Source of the DNA: JAQSWP01 sp040255215
GTDB lineage: Bacteria > Pseudomonadota > Alphaproteobacteria > Reyranellales > JAQSWP01
Assembly (NCBI GenBank): GCA_040255215.1
Contig: JBDZUM010000156.1
Location: 1-7,138, forward strand
DNA length: 7,138 nt
Reading direction: 5' to 3'
Part shown: positions 1 to 6,596 of the stretch, piece after piece
How positions within the stretch are numbered: the first letter of the stretch is position 1
How the letters are laid out: every line of letters begins with the position of its first letter
The notes under the pieces: model-generated
Database searches by the model: none
What the model was told of the DNA's origin: nothing
What the model saw: the letters and a program-made list of their open reading frames with translations, nothing else
Program-made: the position numbers and the translations under genes

Positions 1-803
1 CGCGTCAGCGCCTCGTCGACGCGATCGATATCGCCCTCGAGAAAATCGCCGCCTTCGGCCGATACGACGATCGACGGTCTGGCGGCCGTCGCCGCCGCCA
101 GGGCTGGAGCGCTGTCGACGATCGCTATCGACTGCTCGCGCGCCAGCTGATGCAAGCGCTCGAAGGCAGGCTTGCTCCATGCATAAAGCTCGCCCGGCTC
201 GGGCTGGCGGACTGCGACGATGCGGCCGTCGGGCTGCGGGCGAATGGTCGGTCCGTCCGCCACCATGGCCAGGCAGATCGCCGCCATGCCGCCCCGGCGC
301 ATCTGCCCGGCGACGTCCGTGATGGGATTGGAAGGCCGCGTAATGCGTCCGGCATGGGAATGGATGTCGATCGGCACGTTCTGCCGAAGAATTGCGGCGA
401 CCGCGGCATCCTCGCCGTTCTGCGCCGCCGCCGGAACGGGAACGACGGCCAATGGCAGCGCCAGCGCGCCAAGCACCGTTCGTCGCGAGAGCGGCGCCTG
501 GATCGGTTGCGCCTCGTGCAGCTGCCAGCACCAGCCATTGGGATCGTTTTCGAGCCGACGCCATATGCCGCGCAGACGTACCAGCCCGGATTGCGGCGCT
601 ATGCCCGTATCGGCGAAGACTTCGATGGCGTGTCGGGGATCGCGCGGCGGGCAGCCAAGACAGCAGGCAACCGCCGGCACGAGAAAGAAGTAGCGATGCG
701 AGGCCGCCAGTTCGAGCGGCGACAGCCATCCTTCGATCTCGACCATCGTCCCGTCGACGGCATCGGCCAGCCGAGTCCAGTCGAGGCTGACGGGACGCGG
801 CAT
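1..803 (-). CDS. Membrane dipeptidase-like protein (peptidase M19 family) with extra N-terminal domain; 3' end outside window
   Basis: The visible part is 267 residues from the ATG at 803; the gene runs off base 1. Residues 1-100 form a small domain with the stretch FFLVPAVACCLGCPPRDP (Cys47, Cys48, Cys51) and later NGWCWQL, faintly resembling DUF3299-type domains. Residues 105-128 look like a twin-arginine signal: SRRTVLG, a hydrophobic run, then PAAAQ. From about 143 the sequence reads as the start of an M19 metallopeptidase: PIDIHSHAGR (146-153), then SAEGGDFLEGDIDRVDEAL, where Glu250 aligns with the metal-bridging Glu. The family hydrolyses dipeptides at a two-zinc site; the classical first motif is HxD, here HSH. 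No ATG, GTG or TTG lies in frame just before the twin-arginine, so a fused protein is the simplest reading. It starts 10 bases after the lipoprotein gene, suggesting co-transcription; no strong Shine-Dalgarno is seen. Family assignment is good; activity and substrate are unknown. Confidence 0.8.
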   Translation of the reverse strand, partial: MPRPVSLDWTRLADAVDGTMVEIEGWLSPLELAASHRYFFLVPAVACCLGCPPRDPRHAIEVFADTGIAPQSGLVRLRGIWRRLENDPNGWCWQLHEAQPIQAPLSRRTVLGALALPLAVVPVPAAAQNGEDAAVAAILRQNVPIDIHSHAGRITRPSNPITDVAGQMRRGGMAAICLAMVADGPTIRPQPDGRIVAVRQPEPGELYAWSKPAFERLHQLAREQSIAIVDSAPALAAATAARPSIVVSAEGGDFLEGDIDRVDEALT

Positions 804-813
804 GGGGCGCAGA

Positions 814-1572
814 TCAGCTTCGCGGCGGCGGCGCGGCGGGTGCCGGCGCCTGGCTCTGCGTCGGACAGCCGGAAATATCGTCGATGACGTTGGACGGGTT
901 GCGGAAGCGCTCGACCAGCCTGCGATCGCTGTCCTCATTGGCTTCCGGCGGCGGCGTCGTCAGCACCCAGGCGACCATGCGCCGCAACACCGCGCCCAGG
1001 GCATCATCGAACGCGGCGACAACCTGCGGCACGTCGGGACCTGCGGCGGCGCGGCAGCGCTCGAAAGATGCCGAGCCGATGATCTGGCGCTCGGGCATGC
1101 GCACGATCTTGGCATTGACGCGGACGCGGGAAACCGGATTGGGCCCGTGATAGGTCTCGGCCTGGAATTCGCGCAGCTCGGTTTGGAGCAGATAGTTGGC
1201 GCGCAGGCCGACCGATTCGCGCCCGACGGCGACGATGCGCCTGGAATTCTCGAAGGATTCGATGACCAGCGTCTGCACCATCAACGGCGCGCGATCGGTC
1301 CACGCCGAAGTGGCGTAGTAGTCCGTCGACAGACGGCTGCTGGAGATCGCCATGCGGCCGGTATTGAGGTTGGCCGGGGCGACGGGCGTTTCGACCACCA
1401 GCTGCCAGTAGACGTTCGGCAGGTTGGCGTCGAACGTGCTCTTGGGCGACAGCGTATAGAGATCGGTCGGCGTCTTGATGTCGGGCAGCACGCCGCAGGC
1501 GGCCAGGCCCGCCGCGACGGCAGCGGCGGCGAGAGCGTTGCGCAGCGTGGTCAGGGTCGATCGTGCAGTCAT
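814..1572 (-). CDS. ABC-type transport auxiliary lipoprotein (PqiC/YmbA/LinN-like)
   Basis: 252 residues. The N-terminus is a lipoprotein signal: basic start, Ala-rich hydrophobic segment, and lipobox L23-A24-A25 followed by Cys26. Residue +2 is Gly, not Asp, which by the E. coli rule favours transport to the outer membrane. The mature part fits the ABC_trans_aux (PF03886) family: an early DLYTLSPKSTF strand, RMAISSSRLSTDYYATSAWTDRAPLMVQTLVIESFENS, then LLQTELREFQAE and a late FDDALGAVLRRMVAWV helix. The tail is Pro/Ala-rich (APAPAAPPP). Such lipoproteins work with MCE proteins at the outer-membrane end of lipid transporters. The start is supported by AGGA at 1583-1580, overlapping the mlaD stop codon and 7 bases before the ATG. 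It occupies the place LinN has in LinKLMN and PqiC in PqiABC. The exact ligand cannot be told from sequence. Confidence 0.9.
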   Translation of the reverse strand: MTARSTLTTLRNALAAAAVAAGLAACGVLPDIKTPTDLYTLSPKSTFDANLPNVYWQLVVETPVAPANLNTGRMAISSSRLSTDYYATSAWTDRAPLMVQTLVIESFENSRRIVAVGRESVGLRANYLLQTELREFQAETYHGPNPVSRVRVNAKIVRMPERQIIGSASFERCRAAAGPDVPQVVAAFDDALGAVLRRMVAWVLTTPPPEANEDSDRRLVERFRNPSNVIDDISGCPTQSQAPAPAAPPPRS

Positions 1573-1581
1573 GATGCCGTC

Positions 1582-2622
1582 CTAGCGCTGGCGGTCGGGC
1601 TGGTAGCCCTGCTTGCCGCCGAAAATGAAACCGGTCGGGTCGCGCTCGATGCGCGTGACGATGACGTTGAGATTGGCCGCCAGCGCCCGCAATTCGCGAA
1701 TCATCTGGCTGAACTCGCCGAGGCTCTGCTCGGTGAACTGCCGCAGCGGCGCGCGATTGTCGCCCAGCAGCTTGTTGACGCTGTCGGCGGCGGCATTGAT
1801 GTTGTTGATCGCCGCGCGCGCCGCCACCATCGTCTGGCGCAATTCCGAGGGATCGCGGCCGGCCAGCAGCTTCTTCGCCGCCTCGTCCTGCGGTCCCAGC
1901 TCGGTCAGCAGCAGGTTGGCGGATTTTCCGAGCTGCTCCAGCGACGCCATGGTAGTGCGGACCTGCGCCATGGTGACCGGCAGTTCGGCCACCATCTGCT
2001 CGATCTCCTTGTTGCGCGATTCGAACGTGCCGGTCAGCGCGGCGATGTTGCTCAGCGTGCGGTTGACCGAGGCGATGTTCTCATCGGAGAGTAGCGCATT
2101 GATGCGATCGATACTCTGGCTGGCCTTGGCCAGCACGTCCTGCGCCGAGGACGCGGCGGCCTGGAAGAACGTCGTGCCGGGCGCGATCTCGGGATAGGGC
2201 AGCTGGCCCTCGCGCTTGCGCGGCTTGGCCGGATCGCCGTCGGGCCCGCCGACGATCTGGATGAAGGACTGGCCGGCGATCAGAGGCTTCTCGAACAGCG
2301 CATAGGAATTCTCGCGGATCGGCTGGTCGTAGTTGATGGCGACGGTGACGACGATCTTCTCGACCTTGCGCGTGCTGCCGTCGGCCTGGGTGATCTCGCG
2401 CGTGCCGATGCGAACGTCGGTGACGCGCCCAACTTTGATGCCGCGATAGAAGACCGGCGAATCCGGCGTCAGACCCTGCACCTCGCCGTCGAAATAGATG
2501 CGGTAATAGGCCAGCTCCTCCTGGGTGCCGCTGTCGAGTTTCCAGACCACGAACGCCACCAGCGCGGCCACGAAGGCGACCACGGCGGCGCCGATGATGA
2601 CGAAATGGGCGCGGTTTTCCAT
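1582..2622 (-). CDS. mlaD: MCE-domain lipid-transport protein, MlaD family
   Basis: 346 residues. A short cytoplasmic start (MENRAHF) precedes one membrane helix at about 8-28; the rest should be periplasmic. The MCE/MlaD domain covers about 37-127 and includes YYRIYFDGEVQGLTPDSPV, FYRGIKVGRVTDVRI, an insert rich in charged residues (75-90) and EKPLIAGQSFIQIVGG. Residues 155-325 are predicted to be long amphipathic helices (IDRINALLSDENIASVN, IAALTGTFESRNKEIEQM, VNKLLGDNRAPLRQFTEQS). The end, ERDPTGFIFGGKQGYQ, is typical of longer MCE proteins. E. coli MlaD is about 183 residues, so this is the long form, whose helices may build a needle or tunnel toward the outer membrane as in PqiB or LetB. 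It binds the permease/ATPase complex and passes lipid across the periplasm. GGAG about 7 bases upstream of the ATG supports the start. Confidence 0.93.
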   Translation of the reverse strand: MENRAHFVIIGAAVVAFVAALVAFVVWKLDSGTQEELAYYRIYFDGEVQGLTPDSPVFYRGIKVGRVTDVRIGTREITQADGSTRKVEKIVVTVAINYDQPIRENSYALFEKPLIAGQSFIQIVGGPDGDPAKPRKREGQLPYPEIAPGTTFFQAAASSAQDVLAKASQSIDRINALLSDENIASVNRTLSNIAALTGTFESRNKEIEQMVAELPVTMAQVRTTMASLEQLGKSANLLLTELGPQDEAAKKLLAGRDPSELRQTMVAARAAINNINAAADSVNKLLGDNRAPLRQFTEQSLGEFSQMIRELRALAANLNVIVTRIERDPTGFIFGGKQGYQPDRQR

Positions 2623-2634
2623 CGTGGCTCCCGT

Positions 2635-3474
2635 CTACACCGCTTCGGACCGGGCGGCGCGCCCGCGCGGTCCGTGAAAATATTCCCTGACCCAGGGATG
2701 GTCGAACTCTAGCAGTTCCGGCATCGCACCGACCACCACCCGTTTGTCGAGCAGGACGGCGATGCGGTCGCAGATGGCGTTCAGCGAATCGAGATCGTGC
2801 GTCACCATCAGCACGGTGAGCCCGAGATTGCGCTGCAGATCGCGCACCAGCTGGTCGAAGGCGGCGGCGCCGATCGGATCCAGACCGGCGGTCGGCTCGT
2901 CGAGGAACAGCAGCGGCGGATCGAGCGCCAGCGCTCTTGCCAGGCCGGCGCGCTTGCGCATGCCGCCCGAGAGTTCGGACGGATACTTGTGCGCCGCGTC
3001 CGGCGGCAGGCCGACCATCGCCACCTTGAGAGCGGCGACCTCGTCGAGCTGGCGCGGCGTCAGGCGCGTATGCTCCCGCAAGGGAACCTGGATGTTCTCG
3101 GCAACGGTCAGCGAGGAAAACAGCGCGCCGTCCTGGAACAGCACGCCCCAGCGCGACTGCAACCGCCTTCGCGCCGCGCCGTTCAGCGTATCGGTGTTCT
3201 GGCCGAACACCTCGATGACGCCTTTCTTCTGGTGGATCAGCCCGATGATGGTGCGCAGCAGAACCGATTTGCCGGTGCCCGAGCCGCCGACCAGCCCCAT
3301 CACCTCGCCGCGGAACACGTCGAGCGCCAGGTGATGGTGGATCACCTTGGTGCCGAACTTGGTCTTCAGGTTGCGGATATGGATGACGACGGGGCGGTCC
3401 TGCGGCGGCTGGCCCAGCACCAGGCTGCGCGGGCCATCCTCGTCGTCTGGCGCTGCTGGACGGGGGAACTTCAT
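2635..3474 (-). CDS. mlaF: Lipid-transport ABC transporter ATP-binding protein, MlaF family
   Basis: 279 residues, cytoplasmic. All nucleotide-binding motifs are intact: Walker A GGSGTGKS (63-70), Q-loop Gln114 in VLFQDGALFSSLTV, signature LSGGM (168-172), Walker B LLFLDEP (188-194), D-loop AGLD (196-199) and switch His226 in MVTHDLDS. The FQDGALFSSLTVAENI and LSGGMRKRAGLARAL stretches are characteristic of the MlaF/Ttg2A group that powers MlaE permeases. About 28 extra residues, acidic then Pro-rich, precede the ABC core. The frame stays open far upstream, but the start at 3474 is chosen because it overlaps the mlaE stop as ATGA (3474-3471), a usual sign of translational coupling, and because it gives a normal family length. 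The C-terminus HPWVREYFHGPRGRAARSEAV matches the family ending, where the MlaF tail reaches the partner subunit. Confidence 0.95.
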   Translation of the reverse strand: MKFPRPAAPDDEDGPRSLVLGQPPQDRPVVIHIRNLKTKFGTKVIHHHLALDVFRGEVMGLVGGSGTGKSVLLRTIIGLIHQKKGVIEVFGQNTDTLNGAARRRLQSRWGVLFQDGALFSSLTVAENIQVPLREHTRLTPRQLDEVAALKVAMVGLPPDAAHKYPSELSGGMRKRAGLARALALDPPLLFLDEPTAGLDPIGAAAFDQLVRDLQRNLGLTVLMVTHDLDSLNAICDRIAVLLDKRVVVGAMPELLEFDHPWVREYFHGPRGRAARSEAV

Positions 3475-4613
3475 ATGCCCATCGACACGAAGAGAATGGA
3501 GAAGGCGGCATCGAGGATGATGACCAGGAAGATCGATTCGACCACCGCCTTGGTGGTCAGCCGGCCGACGCTTTCGGCGCTGCCGCTGACCTGCAGCCCC
3601 TCGTAGCAGCCGACCACGGCGATGACGAAGGCGAAGACCGGCGCCTTCACCATGCCGACCCAGAAATGCTTGATGTCGACCACCTCCTGCAGCCGGTCGA
3701 AATACTGGCCGAGCGTGAAGTCGAGGAAGATCGAACTGGCCAGCGCACCGCCCAGCAGGCCCATGATGTTTGCGAAGAAGGTCAGCAGCGGCATGGTGAT
3801 GACCAGCGCGATGATGCGCGGCAATACCAGCACCTCGATCGGGTGCAGCCCCATGGTCGACATGGCGTCGACCTCGAGATTGACGCGCATGGTGCCGATC
3901 TGGGCGGTGAAGGCGCTGCCGGAACGGCCGGCGACGATGATGGCGGTCAGCAGCACGCCGATCTCGCGCAGCACCGAGAGGCCGACCATGTCGACGGTGA
4001 AGGCCTGGGCGCCGAAGCGGCGCAGCTGCTCGATGCCCTGATAGGCAAGCACGACGCCGATCAGGAACACCAGCGTGCCGACGATCGGCAGGGCGCGCAG
4101 CCACACCTCCTCCATCAGATTGGCGATGGCCTTGGTGCGCAGGCGGCGCGGCGACAGCAGCACGGACCCCATGACGACGAGGGTTTCGCCGAAGAAGGCG
4201 AGAAGGTTGGCGGCCTGCAGCGCGATGCCGATGCTGGTTTCGCCGATCAGCGTCAACTGAGCCACGATCCAGGACTGGCCCTGCGGCTTTTCGCGCACGA
4301 CCTTCTGGCGGGCGACGAGATCGATCAGATGGGCATGGGTGTCGCGCGCATTCTCGATCGGCACCGCCGTGCCCTTGCCCAGCGATTTGGCCAGCCGCAG
4401 GATTTCTGCGGCGCCGGCGGTGTCGAGTTCCTCGAGGGCGCTGAGATCGACGGCATCGGCGCGCTGGCCGCGTCCGAGCATCGCGTCGAGCGGCTTTTCC
4501 AGGCGGCCGAGGGTGAACACGGTCCAGCGGCCGCCGACGCCGACGATCGCACGGCCCTTGCTCTGGATGCGTTCGCACCACGCATCGCCGGATATGCGCT
4601 CCGCCGCGCTCAT
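3471..4613 (-). CDS. mlaE: MlaE-family lipid ABC transporter permease with N-terminal STAS domain
   Basis: 380 residues, longer than the roughly 260 of E. coli MlaE because a STAS domain (about 25-105) is fused at the front. That domain carries AVDLSALEELDTAGAAEILRLAKSL, the typical STAS strand-helix with Asp-Thr where phosphorylatable versions have Asp-Ser. The permease domain (about 150-378) contains the hallmark segment REIGVLLTAIIVAGRSGSAF-TAQIGTMRVNLEVDAMSTMG (216-255) and hydrophobic helices near 170-192, 260-298, 323-342 and 356-378. MlaE is the inner-membrane core that moves phospholipid between the membrane and the MCE protein. In E. coli the STAS role is played by the separate MlaB, which binds and stabilises MlaF; here it appears built in. 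The start at 4613 follows AAGG and GCAGGC just upstream. It is the first gene after the promoter at 4646-4674. Confidence 0.94.
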   Translation of the reverse strand: MSAAERISGDAWCERIQSKGRAIVGVGGRWTVFTLGRLEKPLDAMLGRGQRADAVDLSALEELDTAGAAEILRLAKSLGKGTAVPIENARDTHAHLIDLVARQKVVREKPQGQSWIVAQLTLIGETSIGIALQAANLLAFFGETLVVMGSVLLSPRRLRTKAIANLMEEVWLRALPIVGTLVFLIGVVLAYQGIEQLRRFGAQAFTVDMVGLSVLREIGVLLTAIIVAGRSGSAFTAQIGTMRVNLEVDAMSTMGLHPIEVLVLPRIIALVITMPLLTFFANIMGLLGGALASSIFLDFTLGQYFDRLQEVVDIKHFWVGMVKAPVFAFVIAVVGCYEGLQVSGSAESVGRLTTKAVVESIFLVIILDAAFSILFVSMGI

Positions 4614-4641
4614 TGCCTGCCCTTAATCCCCCGCTCTGGCG

Positions 4642-4657
4642 GCCGATTTCAATCGGC
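4642..4657. promoter_or_regulatory. Inverted repeat over the -10 element, possible operator for the mla-like operon
   Basis: A perfect 7-base inverted repeat, GCCGATT and AATCGGC, separated by 2 bases. It lies across the proposed -10 hexamer, about 29 bases upstream of the mlaE ATG. A bound repressor here would block RNA polymerase. It is unlikely to be a terminator for the upstream gene: the loop is only 2 bases and no T run follows on the minus strand. That the repeat exists is certain; its role is inferred. Confidence 0.4.
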
Positions 4658-4674
4658 GGGCCGTCCGGAGTCAA
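4646..4674 (-). promoter_or_regulatory. Predicted sigma70-type promoter of the mlaE-F-D-lipoprotein operon
   Basis: On the minus strand, TTGACT (4674-4669, five of six to TTGACA) is followed after exactly 17 bases by TGAAAT (4651-4646, four of six to TATAAT). Transcription would begin near 4639, giving a leader of about 25 bases before the ATG at 4613. It is the only convincing promoter seen in the 87-base gap and would drive mlaE through the dipeptidase-like gene. Not experimentally shown. Confidence 0.5.
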
Positions 4675-4700
4675 CGCGAAAGGGAGAAATCCAAACGATT

Positions 4701-5177
4701 TTAGGCCTTTGCCGGTCGTTTCGGCAGGACGGACTGGAAAACCAGCGCCAAGCCGATGATTTTCAGCACCGCCATCACCGCATGGCCAAACTCCCAGCGT
4801 CGCCGCCAGGTATCCCAGTCCGCGGGCACGCCAAGTTCCTGCCAAGCGGCGAATTCGCGGTTGGCGGGGAAAACCACGGCCCACCAGATCGCCAGCGCGA
4901 TCAGGTAAAGCACCGCCGCCGCCAGCCGCAGCCTGCCGGCGCTGCGCTGTGCGTACCACCAGGCGCCGAGACCGACGATCGCCGACAGTTCGACGACGGC
5001 GCCCAGCGTGCCGAACATCCGGTACTGGCCGCCGATCACCGTCGATCCGACCCAGAGCGCCTGCGGCCAGTCGATGCGGGCGGGCAGTTCCATCAGGTGG
5101 CAGAAGCTGAAGGCCATGCTCATGGCGGCCAACAGCAGCGCCAGCAGCGGGCCGTGTCGAAAACAGAATCTCGCCAT
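4701..5177 (-). CDS. Small integral membrane protein, DUF1772-like
   Basis: 158 residues with four likely membrane helices: about 8-27, 53-75, 84-104 and 130-150, short basic ends and a cytoplasmic-looking tail (LPKRPAKA). Between helices 3 and 4 the segment FPANREFAAWQELGVPADWD-TWRRRWEFGHAV fits the DUF1772 pattern of an Asn-containing loop, a Trp-rich dW..wR.rWe stretch and a conserved His before the last helix. Some members of that superfamily are anthrone oxygenase-like, but most have no known role and none is claimed here. The start at 5177 is well supported by AGGAGGT 6 bases upstream. The gene is divergent from the MFS gene, and an 87-base gap containing another promoter separates it from mlaE, so it may or may not be co-transcribed with that operon. 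It is complete, and the coding assignment is firmer than the family assignment. Confidence 0.8.
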   Translation of the reverse strand: MARFCFRHGPLLALLLAAMSMAFSFCHLMELPARIDWPQALWVGSTVIGGQYRMFGTLGAVVELSAIVGLGAWWYAQRSAGRLRLAAAVLYLIALAIWWAVVFPANREFAAWQELGVPADWDTWRRRWEFGHAVMAVLKIIGLALVFQSVLPKRPAKA

Positions 5178-5183
5178 GGACGG

Positions 5184-5190
5184 ACCTCCT
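5184..5190 (-). promoter_or_regulatory. Strong Shine-Dalgarno site fixing the start of the DUF1772-like gene
   Basis: AGGAGGT on the minus strand, 6 bases before the ATG at 5177. It is the best ribosome binding site seen in the window. It shows that translation starts at 5177 and not at any ATG further upstream in the open frame, such as the one within 5200-5220. Confidence 0.8.
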
Positions 5191-5252
5191 GCCGGCGAAA
5201 GCCCCGAAGCGGTCCATGAGTTCCGACAGGCGCGGTCTTGTGTGACGGCCGA

Positions 5253-5281
5253 TTGCCAATTGCCGCCGCGCCCTGCACCAT
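5253..5281 (+). promoter_or_regulatory. Weak candidate promoter for the MFS gene in the divergent intergenic region
   Basis: TTGCCA (5253-5258, five of six to the -35 consensus) is followed after 17 bases by CACCAT (5276-5281, only three of six to the -10 consensus). It sits inside a short tandem pair of ATTGCC words (5252-5257 and 5259-5264). The opposite strand of the same spot offers TTGGCA but no matching -10 element. The 168-base region 5178-5345 must hold start signals for both diverging genes; nothing stronger was seen. Confidence 0.2.
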
Positions 5282-5345
5282 CGCAGCCGAGGAAACGCAT
5301 GCACCAAAACGGAAGGCGGCCGGAACCAACCGGGCGCACGCGCCG

Positions 5346-6596
5346 ATGAGCGAGATGGCGATGCCGCGGCGCGGCATTTTCTACGGCTGGATCGTGGTCG
5401 CCAGCACCTTCGTGGTGCTGTGCGTTGGCTTCGGCGTCACTTATGCCTTCAACGCCTTCTTCCTGCCGCTGCAGGCGGAGTACGGCGCGACGCGCGGCGA
5501 GACGGCGCTGGTGTTCTCGATCGCCGGCTTTCTCTATTTCGCGCTCGGCGCCGTCAGCGGACCGCTGTCGGATCGCTGGGGGCCGCGCCCCATCGTGGCG
5601 CTGGGCATCGTCATCGCCGCCGCCGGCCTCGCCTGGGCCAGCCAAGCGCAGACCCTGTGGCAGATCTACGCCGCCTACGGCATCGGCGTCGGCGTGGGCG
5701 TCGGCTTCGCCTACGTGCCGGCGATCGCGGCGGTGCAGAAATGGTTCGTGCGCAAGCGCGGCCTGGCATCGGGGCTGGCGGTGTCGGGCATCGGCGCCGG
5801 CACGCTGGTGCTGCCGCCGTTGGCCGGGCTGATCGTCGCCGACATGGGCTGGCGCGCCGCCTATCTGGCGCTGGCGCTGCTGACCTTGGCGATCGGCGTG
5901 GTGGCCGCCCTGCTGCTGGACGATCAGCCGGAATTGCGCGGCAGCGGCCCGGACGGCCTGCCGCCGCAACCGGCGACAGCGGCCAGCGTCGCCAGCGGGC
6001 GCAGCTTCGGCGCCGGCGTCGCCTTGCGCAGCCGGCCGTTCTGGATGCTCTACGCCGCCTGCTGCAGCAGCGGCCTGGCGCTGTTCGTGCCGTTCGTGCA
6101 TCTGGTGCCCTATGCCAGCGATCACGGCGTCGATCCGCAGCAGGCGCTGCTGCTGATCAGCATCATCGGCGTCGGGTCGATCGTCGGCCGCTTCGCCTTT
6201 GGCGGCATCGCCGACCGCTACGGCCGCAAGGTGGGGCTGGCGCTGATGTTCGCCGGGCTGACGGCGATGATGCTGTGGTGGTCGATTTCCACCGCCTCCT
6301 GGGCGCTGATCGTCTTCGCCGCGCTGTTCGGCGCCTTCTACGGCGGCTTCGTGGCGCTGATCCCGGCGATGACGGCGGATTATTTCGGCGTGCGCCACGT
6401 CTCCAGCATCATCGGCCTGCTCTATACCAGCGTCGCCTTCGGCACGCTGTTCGGTCCGGCGGTGGCGGGCTACGCCTTCGACCTGACGCGCTCGTACAAG
6501 TTCGCGATTCTGGGCGCGGCGGCGATGATGGCGCTGGCGGTGATCTTCATGCTGCTGGCGCCGCGCCCCGATCGCTGGCGCGCCGCTCAGGACTGA
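5346..6596 (+). CDS. Major facilitator superfamily transporter (monocarboxylate/YcxA-like or OFA-like)
   Basis: 416 residues with about 12 membrane helices in two halves joined by a hydrophilic loop near 192-226 (DDQPELRGSGPDGLPPQP). The start RRGIFYGWIVVASTFVV is the usual opening of the MCT/YcxA-like and oxalate/formate antiporter-like groups. MFS motif A appears between helices 2 and 3 as GPLSDRWGPRP (72-82) and again in the second half as GGIADRYGRK (286-295). KWFVRKRGLASGLAVSGIGAG (132-152) is also typical. These proteins usually carry organic anions or small carboxylates; the substrate cannot be read here. ATGs at 5346, 5355 and 5361 are all possible starts and none has a clear Shine-Dalgarno. 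The frame is open upstream to 5238, but family similarity begins only near residue 8. No regulator gene is adjacent. Its stop overlaps the end of rlmJ. Confidence 0.92.
   Translation: MSEMAMPRRGIFYGWIVVASTFVVLCVGFGVTYAFNAFFLPLQAEYGATRGETALVFSIAGFLYFALGAVSGPLSDRWGPRPIVALGIVIAAAGLAWASQAQTLWQIYAAYGIGVGVGVGFAYVPAIAAVQKWFVRKRGLASGLAVSGIGAGTLVLPPLAGLIVADMGWRAAYLALALLTLAIGVVAALLLDDQPELRGSGPDGLPPQPATAASVASGRSFGAGVALRSRPFWMLYAACCSSGLALFVPFVHLVPYASDHGVDPQQALLLISIIGVGSIVGRFAFGGIADRYGRKVGLALMFAGLTAMMLWWSISTASWALIVFAALFGAFYGGFVALIPAMTADYFGVRHVSSIIGLLYTSVAFGTLFGPAVAGYAFDLTRSYKFAILGAAAMMALAVIFMLLAPRPDRWRAAQD

Noticed and set aside
150..887. Plus-strand frames at the left edge, including 150-887, 220-693 and 392-790
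   Set aside because: All are Arg-rich and lack motifs, while the minus strand here has an open frame with M19 and signal features that continues off the window.
802..2094. Plus-strand frame of 430 codons opposite the lipoprotein and mlaD genes
   Set aside because: It is an antisense shadow: low-complexity residues, no domain, and the opposite strand codes a lipoprotein with an intact lipobox and an MCE protein.
4642..4657. Rho-independent terminator for the DUF1772-like gene
   Set aside because: The hairpin would have a 2-base loop and no T run follows on the minus strand, so it fits an operator better than a terminator.
3666..5219. Plus-strand frame of 517 codons opposite mlaE and the DUF1772-like gene
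   Set aside because: The composition is dominated by Asp, His, Gln, Gly and Ala with no recognisable motif, and it mirrors two well-supported genes.
2635..5307. Very long minus-strand frame of 890 codons enclosing mlaF
   Set aside because: Only the last 279 codons (from 3474) code for a recognisable protein. The upstream part is Arg/Ala/Pro-rich and antisense or out of frame to mlaE and the DUF1772-like gene, which have clear families.
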